A DNA stretch of 64,000 nt from Pseudomonas proteolytica (GTDB lineage Bacteria > Pseudomonadota > Gammaproteobacteria > Pseudomonadales > Pseudomonadaceae). The translations under genes were made by a program, and so were the position numbers. The DNA lies in contig NZ_VFEV01000009.1 of assembly GCF_007858275.1 (NCBI RefSeq), positions 97,174 to 161,173 of the forward strand. Direction: 5' to 3'. The notes beneath the pieces are model-generated. The model did not search any database, had not been told where the DNA came from, and saw nothing but the letters and a program-made list of their open reading frames with translations. The number at the start of each line of letters is the position of its first letter. Within the stretch, counting starts at the first letter, position 1. Below, in pieces: positions 36,336 through 44,407 of this stretch.

Positions 36336-36539
36336 CTATGGTTTTAGATTGCCCAAAGGATCATAAGCCGGCTGCTTGCCGGCTTTGTGTTTCTTGTCCA
36401 ACGGGGCAATGGCCGGGCCGACCGGGTCTACCTGCGGGTCGGCCAGATCCGGGGAGTCCGGGTCAAAACCCAAGTTGTGCTGATCACTGGCATGTTCCGA
36501 CGAGTGCGGGCCATCAGGCTTTTTCGATTGTTCAGTCAC
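36336..36539 (-). CDS. Small acidic, proline-rich hypothetical protein
   Basis: A protein of 67 residues, low in hydrophobic residues and rich in Pro, Asp and Ser (DPDSPDLADPQVDPVGPAIA), probably disordered. AAGGAG directly abuts an ATG at 36545, leaving no spacer, whereas the GTG two codons later (36539) has a six-base spacer, so I prefer GTG; using the ATG adds two residues. It is divergent from the DUF3087 gene. Family not recognised. Confidence 0.5.
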   Translation of the reverse strand: MTEQSKKPDGPHSSEHASDQHNLGFDPDSPDLADPQVDPVGPAIAPLDKKHKAGKQPAYDPLGNLKP

Positions 36540-36689
36540 AGTCATCTCCTTCGCCTTGCTTACGATGCATACAGCTATTAGAGAAAACCCTGGCCGCCAT
36601 CGTTCAACTTTCTCACGCCCGCCTACAAACCGTGAGAAGATGCCGCGCCGCGCAATACCCCTACTTAGCTCATGGAGACTGCATCCCGC

Positions 36690-37211
36690 ATGTTTGAGAT
36701 CAAACCCGTCGATCCGCAAACCTATCGCCAGCAGACCCGCCGCAGTACGGTGATCGTCGCGGTGATCTTCGTCGCCCTGGCCATGCTGCTGTCGAGCCTG
36801 GCCGTGATGCTGTTTGGCGAGCCCGGCGGTGACAACTTCCGCTTCAATATCGGTGGCGTGGTGGCTGGGGTGGTGCTGACCATTGCCTTGGTCCGGGGCC
36901 CGCTCTGGTCTCAGGCGTGGCTGGCGCCGGCGGTCTATGGCTGGCAGCTCAAGCGCAACCTGATGCGGGTGACCAACGTGATGCACAAGGTGACCGAGCG
37001 GGTACAGGCCAACGATCCGACGGCGCTCAAATTGCTGCGGTTCTATCACTTGGGGCTGACGCAGATGCACGAGCTGGACGCCAATTCCAGCGCACAGGCG
37101 CAGTTGGTCGGGGAGATCGAAAAGCATAAGGCGCAGATGAAGGCGCTGGGGATCAAGGCCGAACAAACACGCCTGGATCCAGCGTGGCTGAAGGCCATGA
37201 AGGACAACTGA
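36690..37211 (+). CDS. DUF3087-family membrane protein
   Basis: A 173-residue protein with two adjacent membrane spans (about residues 17-40 and 50-72, GGVVAGVVLTIALVRGPLW). A cytoplasmic helical tail (about 75-173) carries FYHLGLTQMHELDANSSAQ. The start at 36690 (MFEIKPVDPQTYRQQTRRS) matches my recollection of DUF3087 N-termini; an ATG at 36672 is also in frame. A perfect hairpin follows the stop. Function unknown. Confidence 0.7.
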   Translation: MFEIKPVDPQTYRQQTRRSTVIVAVIFVALAMLLSSLAVMLFGEPGGDNFRFNIGGVVAGVVLTIALVRGPLWSQAWLAPAVYGWQLKRNLMRVTNVMHKVTERVQANDPTALKLLRFYHLGLTQMHELDANSSAQAQLVGEIEKHKAQMKALGIKAEQTRLDPAWLKAMKDN

Positions 37212-37214
37212 CCT

Positions 37215-37242
37215 TGTAGGAGCCCGCAAGCGGGCTCCTACA
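37215..37242. terminator. Perfect REP hairpin, bidirectional terminator candidate
   Basis: A 13-base perfect inverted repeat (TGTAGGAGCCCGC, loop AA, then the complement). It lies between the convergent stops of the DUF3087 gene (37211) and the DyP peroxidase gene (37248). The sequence is the usual P. fluorescens-group REP core. Confidence 0.7.
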
Positions 37243-37247
37243 GGGGG

Positions 37248-38114
37248 TCAGGCGGGGAAGATCGCACCAAGGTCCAGGTGCCCGTCCTTGAGCGGCGGGC
37301 ACCAGTAGTAGCCACCGGTCAACGGCGTGCTGATGCGGTACAGGCCATCGACAATCCCGTCTTCCAGGCCGCTCATACGGCGTAACTGGGCCTCAAAGGC
37401 ATCGAAGGAGTGGCCGAACGCGAGGAACATCAACCCCGCCTGGCCATTTTCGGCCCAGGGCATGGAGCGGCGCACCACAAAGGCTTCGGGAGTGAAGCTC
37501 TCCTGGGCGGTACGCTTGACGTGGGCGGACTCGGGGGCGTCGTCCAGTTCTTCGTTATCGCCATGACGACGACCGATGATGTGGTCGCGCTCCTGGGCCG
37601 GCAAGGCGGCGAAACCATCCAGGTCGTGCTGCCATTGCTGGATCGCGGCAAAGCTGGCGCCGCTGCCGGCGACGGCGGCCTCGACGGCGGCGTCGTCGTG
37701 GGGGTTTTCGGTGCCGTCTTCGTAGTCGGTCAGGTCAAAACCAGTCTTGTAGCGGAAACCTTCAGTCATCTGCACCAAGCGAAACGCCGGTGCCAGGGCT
37801 TTCTCAAAGGCCCGGCTACGCAACAGCAATTCACCCCGGTCTTCGCCATGCAGCCAGCACCACAACGCCTGCTGCGTGGACGGGTTGTGGGCAGCAGGCC
37901 CCGAGATCTGCGGGAAACTGCGCAACCCGTCGATCTGTGCGCCAAGGGCCTTGACCAGCGGTTCACCCAACCCCACCACCACTGCCGAGTCGACCAACTG
38001 AACCAGCGCGTCGAGCGCTGCCGGCACGGCGTCAATGGACTCGATGGCAAAAAACAGATGGCGTGCCTGCAATGGCACCGGTGCGGCAAGAATGCCCGGC
38101 TGGTACTGACTCAT
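37248..38114 (-). CDS. DyP-type haem peroxidase
   Basis: A 288-residue dye-decolourising peroxidase without a Tat signal, hence cytoplasmic, similar to the class P/B (YfeX/DypB-like) enzymes. The distal-side GxxDG motif appears as DYEDGTENP. The proximal histidine is probably in DDAPESAHVKRT, and RSMPWAENGQAGLMFLAF follows. AAGGAG eight bases ahead fixes the start at 38114, inside a longer open frame. No encapsulin gene is adjacent. Physiological substrate unknown. Confidence 0.9.
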   Translation of the reverse strand: MSQYQPGILAAPVPLQARHLFFAIESIDAVPAALDALVQLVDSAVVVGLGEPLVKALGAQIDGLRSFPQISGPAAHNPSTQQALWCWLHGEDRGELLLRSRAFEKALAPAFRLVQMTEGFRYKTGFDLTDYEDGTENPHDDAAVEAAVAGSGASFAAIQQWQHDLDGFAALPAQERDHIIGRRHGDNEELDDAPESAHVKRTAQESFTPEAFVVRRSMPWAENGQAGLMFLAFGHSFDAFEAQLRRMSGLEDGIVDGLYRISTPLTGGYYWCPPLKDGHLDLGAIFPA

Positions 38115-38254
38115 ATGAACTCCTTCAAGAAAGCCGCGTAGTTTACCCGGCACAGCCCCACTGTGCGTAGGGAAATGCGCGTAAGCCTTGCAACAGAGCC
38201 CTCGGATGGGGGAATCTCTGACTCAAGCTGTGCAACCACTCCAGGGGTAGCGAC

Positions 38255-39880
38255 ATGACCACCAATCACCTGCTTGCCAATCTGTTTCCCACCGCCAACG
38301 ACATTCCCGAACAATTTCGCCTCGCCGCCCCCATCGAACAGCGCGACTATCTGGTCGACGGCAAGTTGCGCAACTGGAACGGACCCTTGGCCCAAGTGCG
38401 CAGCCCGGTCCAATTGGTCGGCGCTGATGGTGACACGCCAGTGATTATCGGCAGCACCCCCCTGCTGGATGCCGACACCGCCCTGCTCGCCCTCGACGCA
38501 GCGGTGCGAGCCTATGATCGTGGCCAGGGCCAATGGCCGACCATGCGTGTGGTCGAGCGGATCCAGCACGTCGAGGCTTTTTTGCGCCGCATGCGCGAAC
38601 AGCGCGATGCCGTGGTGAAACTACTGATGTGGGAAATCGGCAAGAACCTCAAGGATTCCCAGAAAGAGTTCGACCGCACCTGCGACTATATCACCGACAC
38701 CATCAATGCCCTAAAGGAGCTGGACCGCCGCTCCAGCCGCTTCGAGCTGGAACAGGACACCCTGGGGCAGATCCGCCGCGTGCCCATGGGCGTGGCACTG
38801 TGCATGGGCCCCTACAACTACCCGCTCAACGAAACCTTCACCACGCTGATCCCGGCGCTGATCATGGGCAACACCGTGGTGTTCAAGCCGGCCAAGCTTG
38901 GCGTGCTGCTGATCCGTCCGTTGCTGGAGGCCTTTCGCGACAGTTTCCCGGCCGGGGTCATCAATGTGATCTATGGCAGCGGCCGCGAAACCGTCAGTGC
39001 GCTGATGGCCAGCGGCAAGGTGGATATCTTTGCGTTTATCGGCACCAACAAGGCAGCCAGTGATTTGAAGAAGCTGCACCCTCGCCCCCATCGCCTGCGC
39101 GCGGCCCTGGGGCTGGATGCGAAAAACCCCGGCATCGTATTGCCGGAGGTCGATCTGGATAACGCGGTCAACGAAGCCGTCACCGGTTCACTGTCGTTCA
39201 ACGGCCAGCGTTGCACCGCCTTGAAAATCCTGTTTGTGCATGAAGCGGTGGTCGAGCGTTTCATCGAAAAATTCAACCAGAAGCTCGCCACCCTCAAGCC
39301 GGGCATGCCCTGGGAGGACGGTGTGTCGCTGACACCGTTGCCGGAGGTAGGCAAGGTGGATTACCTCAATGGGCTGGTGGCCGATGCCGCGCAACACGGG
39401 GCCACGGTGGTGAACGCCAATGGAGGTGCCAGCCGTGGCTCGTTCTTCTACCCGGCGGTGCTGTACCCGGTGAACCCGCAGATGCGTGTGTATCACGAGG
39501 AGCAGTTTGGCCCGGTGGTGCCCATCGTGCCCTATCGCGACCTGGACACGGTGATCGACTACGTACTGGAGTCGGATTTCGGCCAACAGCTGAGTATTTT
39601 TGGCACCGACCCGGCGCAAGTCGGGCGCCTGGTGGACACCTTCGCCAACCAGGTGGGCCGGATCAATATCAACGCCCAATGCCAGCGTGGCCCCGATACG
39701 TTCCCGTTCAATGGTCGCAAGAACTCGGCCGAAGGCACGCTGTCGGTGCATGACGCGCTGCGGGTGTTCTCGATCCGCACCCTGGTGGCAACCAAGTTCC
39801 AGGACAGCAACAAGGCCCTGATCAGCGATATCATTCGTGACCGGGCGTCGAGCTTCCTGACCACCGACTATATTTTCTAG
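38255..39880 (+). CDS. gapN: GapN-like NADP-dependent aldehyde dehydrogenase
   Basis: A 541-residue ALDH-superfamily protein of the group annotated as non-phosphorylating NADP glyceraldehyde-3-phosphate dehydrogenase, which oxidises G3P directly to 3-phosphoglycerate. The nucleophile Cys320 lies in FNGQRCTALK and the oxyanion Asn188 in GPYNYPLN. The residue 34 positions before the Cys, where S. mutans GapN has its general-base Glu (E250/C284), is Gly286 in ALGLDAKNP. So the substrate or hydrolysis mechanism may differ. The ATG at 38255 lacks a strong ribosome site. Monocistronic. Confidence 0.82.
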   Translation: MTTNHLLANLFPTANDIPEQFRLAAPIEQRDYLVDGKLRNWNGPLAQVRSPVQLVGADGDTPVIIGSTPLLDADTALLALDAAVRAYDRGQGQWPTMRVVERIQHVEAFLRRMREQRDAVVKLLMWEIGKNLKDSQKEFDRTCDYITDTINALKELDRRSSRFELEQDTLGQIRRVPMGVALCMGPYNYPLNETFTTLIPALIMGNTVVFKPAKLGVLLIRPLLEAFRDSFPAGVINVIYGSGRETVSALMASGKVDIFAFIGTNKAASDLKKLHPRPHRLRAALGLDAKNPGIVLPEVDLDNAVNEAVTGSLSFNGQRCTALKILFVHEAVVERFIEKFNQKLATLKPGMPWEDGVSLTPLPEVGKVDYLNGLVADAAQHGATVVNANGGASRGSFFYPAVLYPVNPQMRVYHEEQFGPVVPIVPYRDLDTVIDYVLESDFGQQLSIFGTDPAQVGRLVDTFANQVGRININAQCQRGPDTFPFNGRKNSAEGTLSVHDALRVFSIRTLVATKFQDSNKALISDIIRDRASSFLTTDYIF

Positions 39881-39892
39881 ATTAGACATTGC

Positions 39893-39930
39893 TCCAATGT
39901 GGGAGCGGGCAAGCCCACTCTCACATTGGA
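39893..39930. repeat. REP hairpin after gapN
   Basis: An 18-base inverted repeat with two mismatches (TCCAATGTGGGAGCGGGC and its partner) around an AA loop, 12 bases after the gapN stop. A typical REP unit that may act as terminator or 3' stabiliser. The next gene begins 37 bases later. Confidence 0.65.
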
Positions 39931-39967
39931 CTGCATGACATCTATAGATGAGGCCCTCTTAATCCCG

Positions 39968-41029
39968 ATGAACCTGCCGCCCTTCGCCCGCCGCCTGTTG
40001 CGGCCCCTGCTCGACCCCTATCGCCGCTATCGCAACGCCAAGCTGATCCACGCCGTGCGCGTGTCCATCGGCCTGCTGGCCACCATCCTGCTCACCACCG
40101 GTCTGAACCTGCCCCATGGCGAATGGGCCTCGGTGACCATGCTGGTGGTCATCGGCGGCTTGCAGCACCACGGCAATATCGGCAAAAAGGCCGTGGAGCG
40201 GGCCTATGGCACGCTGATCGGTGCCAGCGTCGGCCTGTTGCTGGTGGTGCAAGAAGCGTATGTGGGCCAGCCACTGCTCACTTATCTGCTGATGTCAGTG
40301 GTGTGCGGATTCTTCTCCTATCACGCCATCGGCAAGGGTGGATACACCGCGCTGCTGTCGGCGATTACCGTGTTTATCGTGGCTGGTCACGGTTCCAACC
40401 CGCTGTCCGATGGCCTGTGGCGCACCGTGGACATCCTGATCGGCATCGCCCTGGCCCTGGCATTTTCCTTCGCCCTGCCGCTGTATGCGGTGTATTCCTG
40501 GCGCTACAACCTGGCCAGCGCCCTGCGCGATTGTGCCGCCATTTACAGCCGGATCATCAGTGGCCAGTCGGTCACCGATGATGAACATCTCAAGCTGCTC
40601 AACCGCTTGAATGCGGCGATGCTGCAACTGCGCTCGTTGATGCCGTCGGTGTCCAAGGAAGTGCGGATTTCCATGACCGAACTGGACGCGATCCAGCGGC
40701 ATCTACGGATGTGCATCAGCACCCTGGAAATTCTCGGTAACACCCGTCCCGATCCACGAGATGAACAGGGCATGGCGCGCTTGCAACTGGCGCTCAAAAC
40801 GCAGCACCGGCAAATTCGCGTGCAGTTGATCGCAATGGCGCGGGCACTACAAACCGGCGCCGCGCAACGCCTGGAGCGGGCCAGCCCGGTCCCCGCCGAA
40901 CAGCCGTCGCCGGATACTCCCGTGCACAGTGCGCTGGATGGTTATCGAATGTTGACGGCGCAACTGGCGGCAAATATCGATGAAATGCATGCGCGACTGG
41001 CGAAAAGTGTCAAGGCGTGGAATATCTGA
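39968..41029 (+). CDS. FUSC-family membrane protein
   Basis: A 353-residue protein of the FUSC/aromatic-acid exporter-like family. A block of about six N-terminal membrane spans (residues about 30-175, e.g. GLLATILLTTGLNLPHGEW and GLLLVVQEAYVGQPLL) is followed by a cytoplasmic helical domain. It is about half the size of full YccS/AaeB proteins, so it should work as an oligomer. The start at 39968 (MNLPPFARRLLRPLLDPYRR) is preferred over 39935, but neither has a clear ribosome site. A rho-independent terminator lies about 100 bases downstream. Confidence 0.72.
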   Translation: MNLPPFARRLLRPLLDPYRRYRNAKLIHAVRVSIGLLATILLTTGLNLPHGEWASVTMLVVIGGLQHHGNIGKKAVERAYGTLIGASVGLLLVVQEAYVGQPLLTYLLMSVVCGFFSYHAIGKGGYTALLSAITVFIVAGHGSNPLSDGLWRTVDILIGIALALAFSFALPLYAVYSWRYNLASALRDCAAIYSRIISGQSVTDDEHLKLLNRLNAAMLQLRSLMPSVSKEVRISMTELDAIQRHLRMCISTLEILGNTRPDPRDEQGMARLQLALKTQHRQIRVQLIAMARALQTGAAQRLERASPVPAEQPSPDTPVHSALDGYRMLTAQLAANIDEMHARLAKSVKAWNI

Positions 41030-41392
41030 AAAGCGTTGCGAAATAATATTGGATCCACATTTTTTTCACGTTTTATTCACATCCGCAAACGTAAGGTGAA
41101 GCCTCATCCGTTACAAATGTTGCATATCAAGCCCGCCGCCCCAGCGGGCTTTTTTTTGCGCGCGATTTGATCAGAACAGCACCGCCAAACCTGTGCGAGC
41201 ACCTGTTGAGCCTAGCGCAGGCGATAGAGCCGACTCGATATGCCGGTGAAGCCGAGTCGCCCACCACTCTTGTAAAAAGTAAATAAGCTATTGATTTTAA
41301 ACAACTATATTTTACTTAGATGGCCGTACTTGTGTGGCGAGCGGGCTTGCCACGAGAGGTAGTGGGGGCTACTCCATTTGATTGCGACGGGT
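41030..41392. other. Gene-free stretch with a terminator and a possible small transcript
   Basis: No open frame here has coding character. The first 130 bases are AT-rich and end in a strong intrinsic terminator (41131-41157). The terminator is far enough from the FUSC stop to allow an independent short RNA, but no promoter is certain. From 41160 to 41300 I see only short imperfect dyads. 41301-41360 contains a REP-core fragment (GTGGCGAGCGGGCTTGCC) without its partner arm. Confidence 0.35.
41131..41157 (+). terminator. Rho-independent terminator
   Basis: Stem GCCCGC with GCGGGC around a seven-base loop, followed directly by eight T residues. It is a textbook intrinsic terminator on the plus strand, about 100 bases after the FUSC gene stop. 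Confidence 0.85.
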
Positions 41393-42148
41393 TCAGCGGG
41401 CGACTTTGCTGCTCGCCGGCAGTGCCGACTGTTCACGAATCGCTCGCTGGGTATCGAGTACCCGCCCCAGCGCCGTTTCGGCTTCCGGGCTTTGCTGTGG
41501 CACACGAATGGCCGCCGAGACCAGCGTGATCAGCTTGGCCATGACTTCCGCGTCGGTCGCCGGGCGTCCCAGGCTCATGGAGTTCATCAGCAGGCGCAGC
41601 TCGGTGCCGGCCATCACCCCGGAAATCGCCTTGAGGGCAAATTGCAGGCGCACCCCCAGCTCATTGCGCGGCAGGTCGGGCAACGCCAGGGCGAAGGCTT
41701 CGAAGAAGCGCTGAAACACCGGCTGGTAATGGACCTTGAGGTATTCCTGGATGAAGGGCGAAGTGTCGCTGTAGACCCGACCCAGGAACCGGATGAAGGA
41801 ACGCCCTTCGCCGCTGGCCGGATCACTGCGCTCCAGGCCCATGGCCGGGGCGAACAATACGCCGAGCAAGGTATCGCAATCGAGCGGGCCATCAGACTCT
41901 GCTTCGCAGCGGGCGAGCAACTCCAGGCGCTGCTCGTTGAGCGGCTCCAGGCGTTGCATCAATAACGTTTTCATCAGGGAATCCTTGTCCCCGAAGTGAT
42001 AATTGACCGCGGCGAGATTGACCTGGGCCTTCTCGGTGATTTGCCGCAACAACACGGCGTCGTAGCCGTACTTGATGAAGAGAGCCTCTGTCGCATCCAG
42101 CAGTCGAGTCTTGGTTACATTTGGAGCGCTGAGTTTCTTCGCGACCAT
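41393..42148 (-). CDS. TetR/AcrR-family transcriptional repressor
   Basis: A 251-residue regulator with an N-terminal helix-turn-helix (about residues 12-60: TRLLDATEALFIKYGYDAV, LRQITEKAQVNLAAVNYHFG). A long ligand-binding domain follows (MGLERSDPASGEGRSFIRFL). It is divergent from a four-gene ABC/TolC/HlyD exporter operon, which it most likely represses until the exported compound or a precursor binds. The intervening 355 bases contain the dyad TGAACATGTTTCA (42445-42457), a candidate operator. Confidence 0.87.
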   Translation of the reverse strand: MVAKKLSAPNVTKTRLLDATEALFIKYGYDAVLLRQITEKAQVNLAAVNYHFGDKDSLMKTLLMQRLEPLNEQRLELLARCEAESDGPLDCDTLLGVLFAPAMGLERSDPASGEGRSFIRFLGRVYSDTSPFIQEYLKVHYQPVFQRFFEAFALALPDLPRNELGVRLQFALKAISGVMAGTELRLLMNSMSLGRPATDAEVMAKLITLVSAAIRVPQQSPEAETALGRVLDTQRAIREQSALPASSKVAR

Positions 42149-42503
42149 ATAAGTTCCACGGAGGAAATATGTTTTAAAAAAAAATTTGATTTTTTATACC
42201 GGGGCGGGTGTCCGAAAGCAAGTAGTGACAGTGCGCCATACTATCCAAACCCAGGGCGGGTCGCCCTGTAAACGTTCCCCCCAGGGTGGGCCCAAGCGTT
42301 TTCCAAAGGCCAGAATCGGCTCCATAACCAGAAAAACCCGCTCTATCTCTGTGGCTGGCGAAGCCGCTGGATCACGGTTACTATTCAAACAATGTTTTTA
42401 AAAGAAGAATAAAAACCAGTTGCTGGCAGCCGCGGTGCGGTTCCTGAACATGTTTCAAATATTTTCAGGGATAGGCCGGATTGCCGCAGCGCAAGGCGTA
42501 GTC
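42149..42503. promoter_or_regulatory. Control region between TetR gene and exporter operon
   Basis: No gene is seen in these 355 bases. Next to the TetR gene there is an A-tract (42174-42184). Towards the exporter operon lie two dyads of similar type: AAACAATGTTT near 42388-42398 and TGAACATGTTTCA at 42445-42457. They resemble each other enough to be paired repressor sites for the TetR protein. Exact -35/-10 boxes were not assigned. Confidence 0.4.
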
Positions 42504-43211
42504 ATGATGACAGATACCCCAACGCTCCCAGGCTTCATTTCCCTGCAAGGCATCGGTAAAAGCTATCAACTGGCTGGCCAGCACCTGGCCATTCTCAACG
42601 ACGTCAGCCTGTCCATCGCCCGTGGCGACAGCTGCGGCATCCTCGGCGCATCCGGCTCCGGCAAAAGTACCCTGCTCAATATCCTCGGCCTGCTGGACCT
42701 TCCGGACTGCGGCGCCTATCGCTTCGCCGGCCATGACATTTTCAACGCTACACCGGACCAGCTGGCCGCGCTGCGCAACCAGCAGATCGGGTTTGTCTTC
42801 CAGAGCTTCAACCTACTGCCGCGTCTCAGCGCCCTGGACAATGTCGCCCTGCCCCTGGCTTATCGCGGCGTGTCGCGCCAGGAATCGGTAGTGCAGGCCC
42901 TGCATATGCTGGAGCAGGTTGGCCTGGCCGACAGGGCTCATCATCGCCCCGCCGACCTGTCCGGCGGCCAGCGCCAGCGGGTGGCGATTGCCCGGGCACT
43001 GGTAGGCGCGCCGGCGGTAATTCTGGCCGACGAACCCACCGGCAACCTCGACAGCCACACCGCCCAAGACATCATGGACCTGCTGCTGGCCCTGAACCGC
43101 GAGCAAGGCGTCACGCTGATCATCGTCACCCATGATGCGCAGATCGCCGAACGCCTGAATCGCCAGATCCTGGTACGCAACGGCGTGGTTCATCAGGCAG
43201 AGTGCGTATGA
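42504..43211 (+). CDS. ABC exporter ATPase (MacB/LolD type)
   Basis: A 235-residue nucleotide-binding subunit: Walker A GASGSGKST, Q-loop FQSFNLLPR, signature LSGGQRQRVAIARAL, Walker B VILADEPTGNLD and switch His in IVTHD. It pairs with the permease encoded four bases into its stop (ATGA). With the TolC- and HlyD-like genes it would form a MacAB-TolC-like tripartite pump moving a substrate from the periplasm to the outside. The start is at the first of two adjacent ATGs. Confidence 0.92.
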   Translation: MMTDTPTLPGFISLQGIGKSYQLAGQHLAILNDVSLSIARGDSCGILGASGSGKSTLLNILGLLDLPDCGAYRFAGHDIFNATPDQLAALRNQQIGFVFQSFNLLPRLSALDNVALPLAYRGVSRQESVVQALHMLEQVGLADRAHHRPADLSGGQRQRVAIARALVGAPAVILADEPTGNLDSHTAQDIMDLLLALNREQGVTLIIVTHDAQIAERLNRQILVRNGVVHQAECV

Positions 43212-44407
43212 GCCTGCGGGTCGAACAGAGCCTGAGCCAGTTGCTGCACGAAGCATTTGTGAGCCTGCGAACCCTGGGTAAGCGCTCCATCCTGGCCTTG
43301 TTGGGGATTGTCATCGGCAGTTCATCGGTGGTCGCGCTGATCAATATCGGGCATAACGCCGCCGAGGATGCGGCGATGATTTTCAAGGACATGGGCACCG
43401 ATACCCTGGTGGCCCAGTTCCCGCCCAAGGGCAACAGCACCGCGAAGATGCCCACCAGCCTCAACCTGCAAGCCGTGCGCCAGGCCGTGCCGGGCATCCT
43501 CCACATCGGTGCCATTTCCTCATTCAGCGGGCCGGTCATCTTTCATGGTCGCACCACCAACGCCGGCTTGATTGGCAGTACGCCTGGCCTCAAGGATGCG
43601 ATGCGCCTGGTACTGCGCGAAGGCCGCTTCCTATCCGACTTCGACAGCGGCGAAACCTACGCCGTGGTCGGCGACCAGATCGCCCAAGCGTTGAGCACGC
43701 CCGGCGACCCACTGCGCCTGGGTGACCGGGTGCGGGTCAACGACTATCTGTTCTTGATCATCGGCATCCTGCAGAACCAGCCGCGATCAATGCTGATTCC
43801 GGTGCAAACCAACGACTCACTGTTTATCCCGGCGCCTGGCATGCGCCGCATCTATTCTGCGCCGCAGGTTGGCAGCGTGATCCTACGCGCGTCCGCCGGC
43901 CAGGACATGGAGCGTATCGCCGCCGACGCCACCCACGCCTTGGGCGCTCAACTCACAGACCACACCGTAGAGATCCAGATCCCCCAGCAAATGATCGACG
44001 GCATGACCCGCCAAAGCCGCACATTCGCCTATCTGTTACTGGCCCTGGGGGCGATCTCCCTGGTGGGCGGCGGCGTCGGCGTGATGAATGTGATGCTGAT
44101 GAACGTCTCGCAACGGCGCCGGGAAATCGGCATTCGCATGGCCCTGGGGGCGCGCCAGCGCGATATCCGCAACCTCTTCCTGCTCGAAGCCGTTACCCTC
44201 ACCGCCGTCGGTGCGCTGTGCGGCGCGGTGCTGGGCATGAGCGCGGCTTATCTCTACGCCTGGCTGTCGGGCTGGCAGTTTGCCCTGGCCGTGTCGGCCC
44301 TGCCTCTGGGGGTGGGCAGTACGTTGCTGGTGGGGTTGTTTTTCGGCCTTTACCCGGCCGTCTCGGCGTCTCGCTTGCAGCCGGTGGAGGCCCTGCGCGA
44401 TGAATAA
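43208..44407 (+). CDS. ABC exporter permease (MacB/FtsX type)
   Basis: A 399-residue membrane subunit. One span is near the N-terminus (KRSILALLGIVIGSSSVVAL), then a periplasmic MacB-PCD-like domain (about 55-270). Three C-terminal spans are conserved (YLLLALGAISLVGGGVGVMN, LLEAVTLTAVGALCGAVLG, STLLVGLFFGLYPAVSA). The RRREIGIRMALGARQRDI coupling helix is present. Its stop overlaps the TolC-like gene start by eight bases. Confidence 0.9.
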   Translation: MSLRVEQSLSQLLHEAFVSLRTLGKRSILALLGIVIGSSSVVALINIGHNAAEDAAMIFKDMGTDTLVAQFPPKGNSTAKMPTSLNLQAVRQAVPGILHIGAISSFSGPVIFHGRTTNAGLIGSTPGLKDAMRLVLREGRFLSDFDSGETYAVVGDQIAQALSTPGDPLRLGDRVRVNDYLFLIIGILQNQPRSMLIPVQTNDSLFIPAPGMRRIYSAPQVGSVILRASAGQDMERIAADATHALGAQLTDHTVEIQIPQQMIDGMTRQSRTFAYLLLALGAISLVGGGVGVMNVMLMNVSQRRREIGIRMALGARQRDIRNLFLLEAVTLTAVGALCGAVLGMSAAYLYAWLSGWQFALAVSALPLGVGSTLLVGLFFGLYPAVSASRLQPVEALRDE

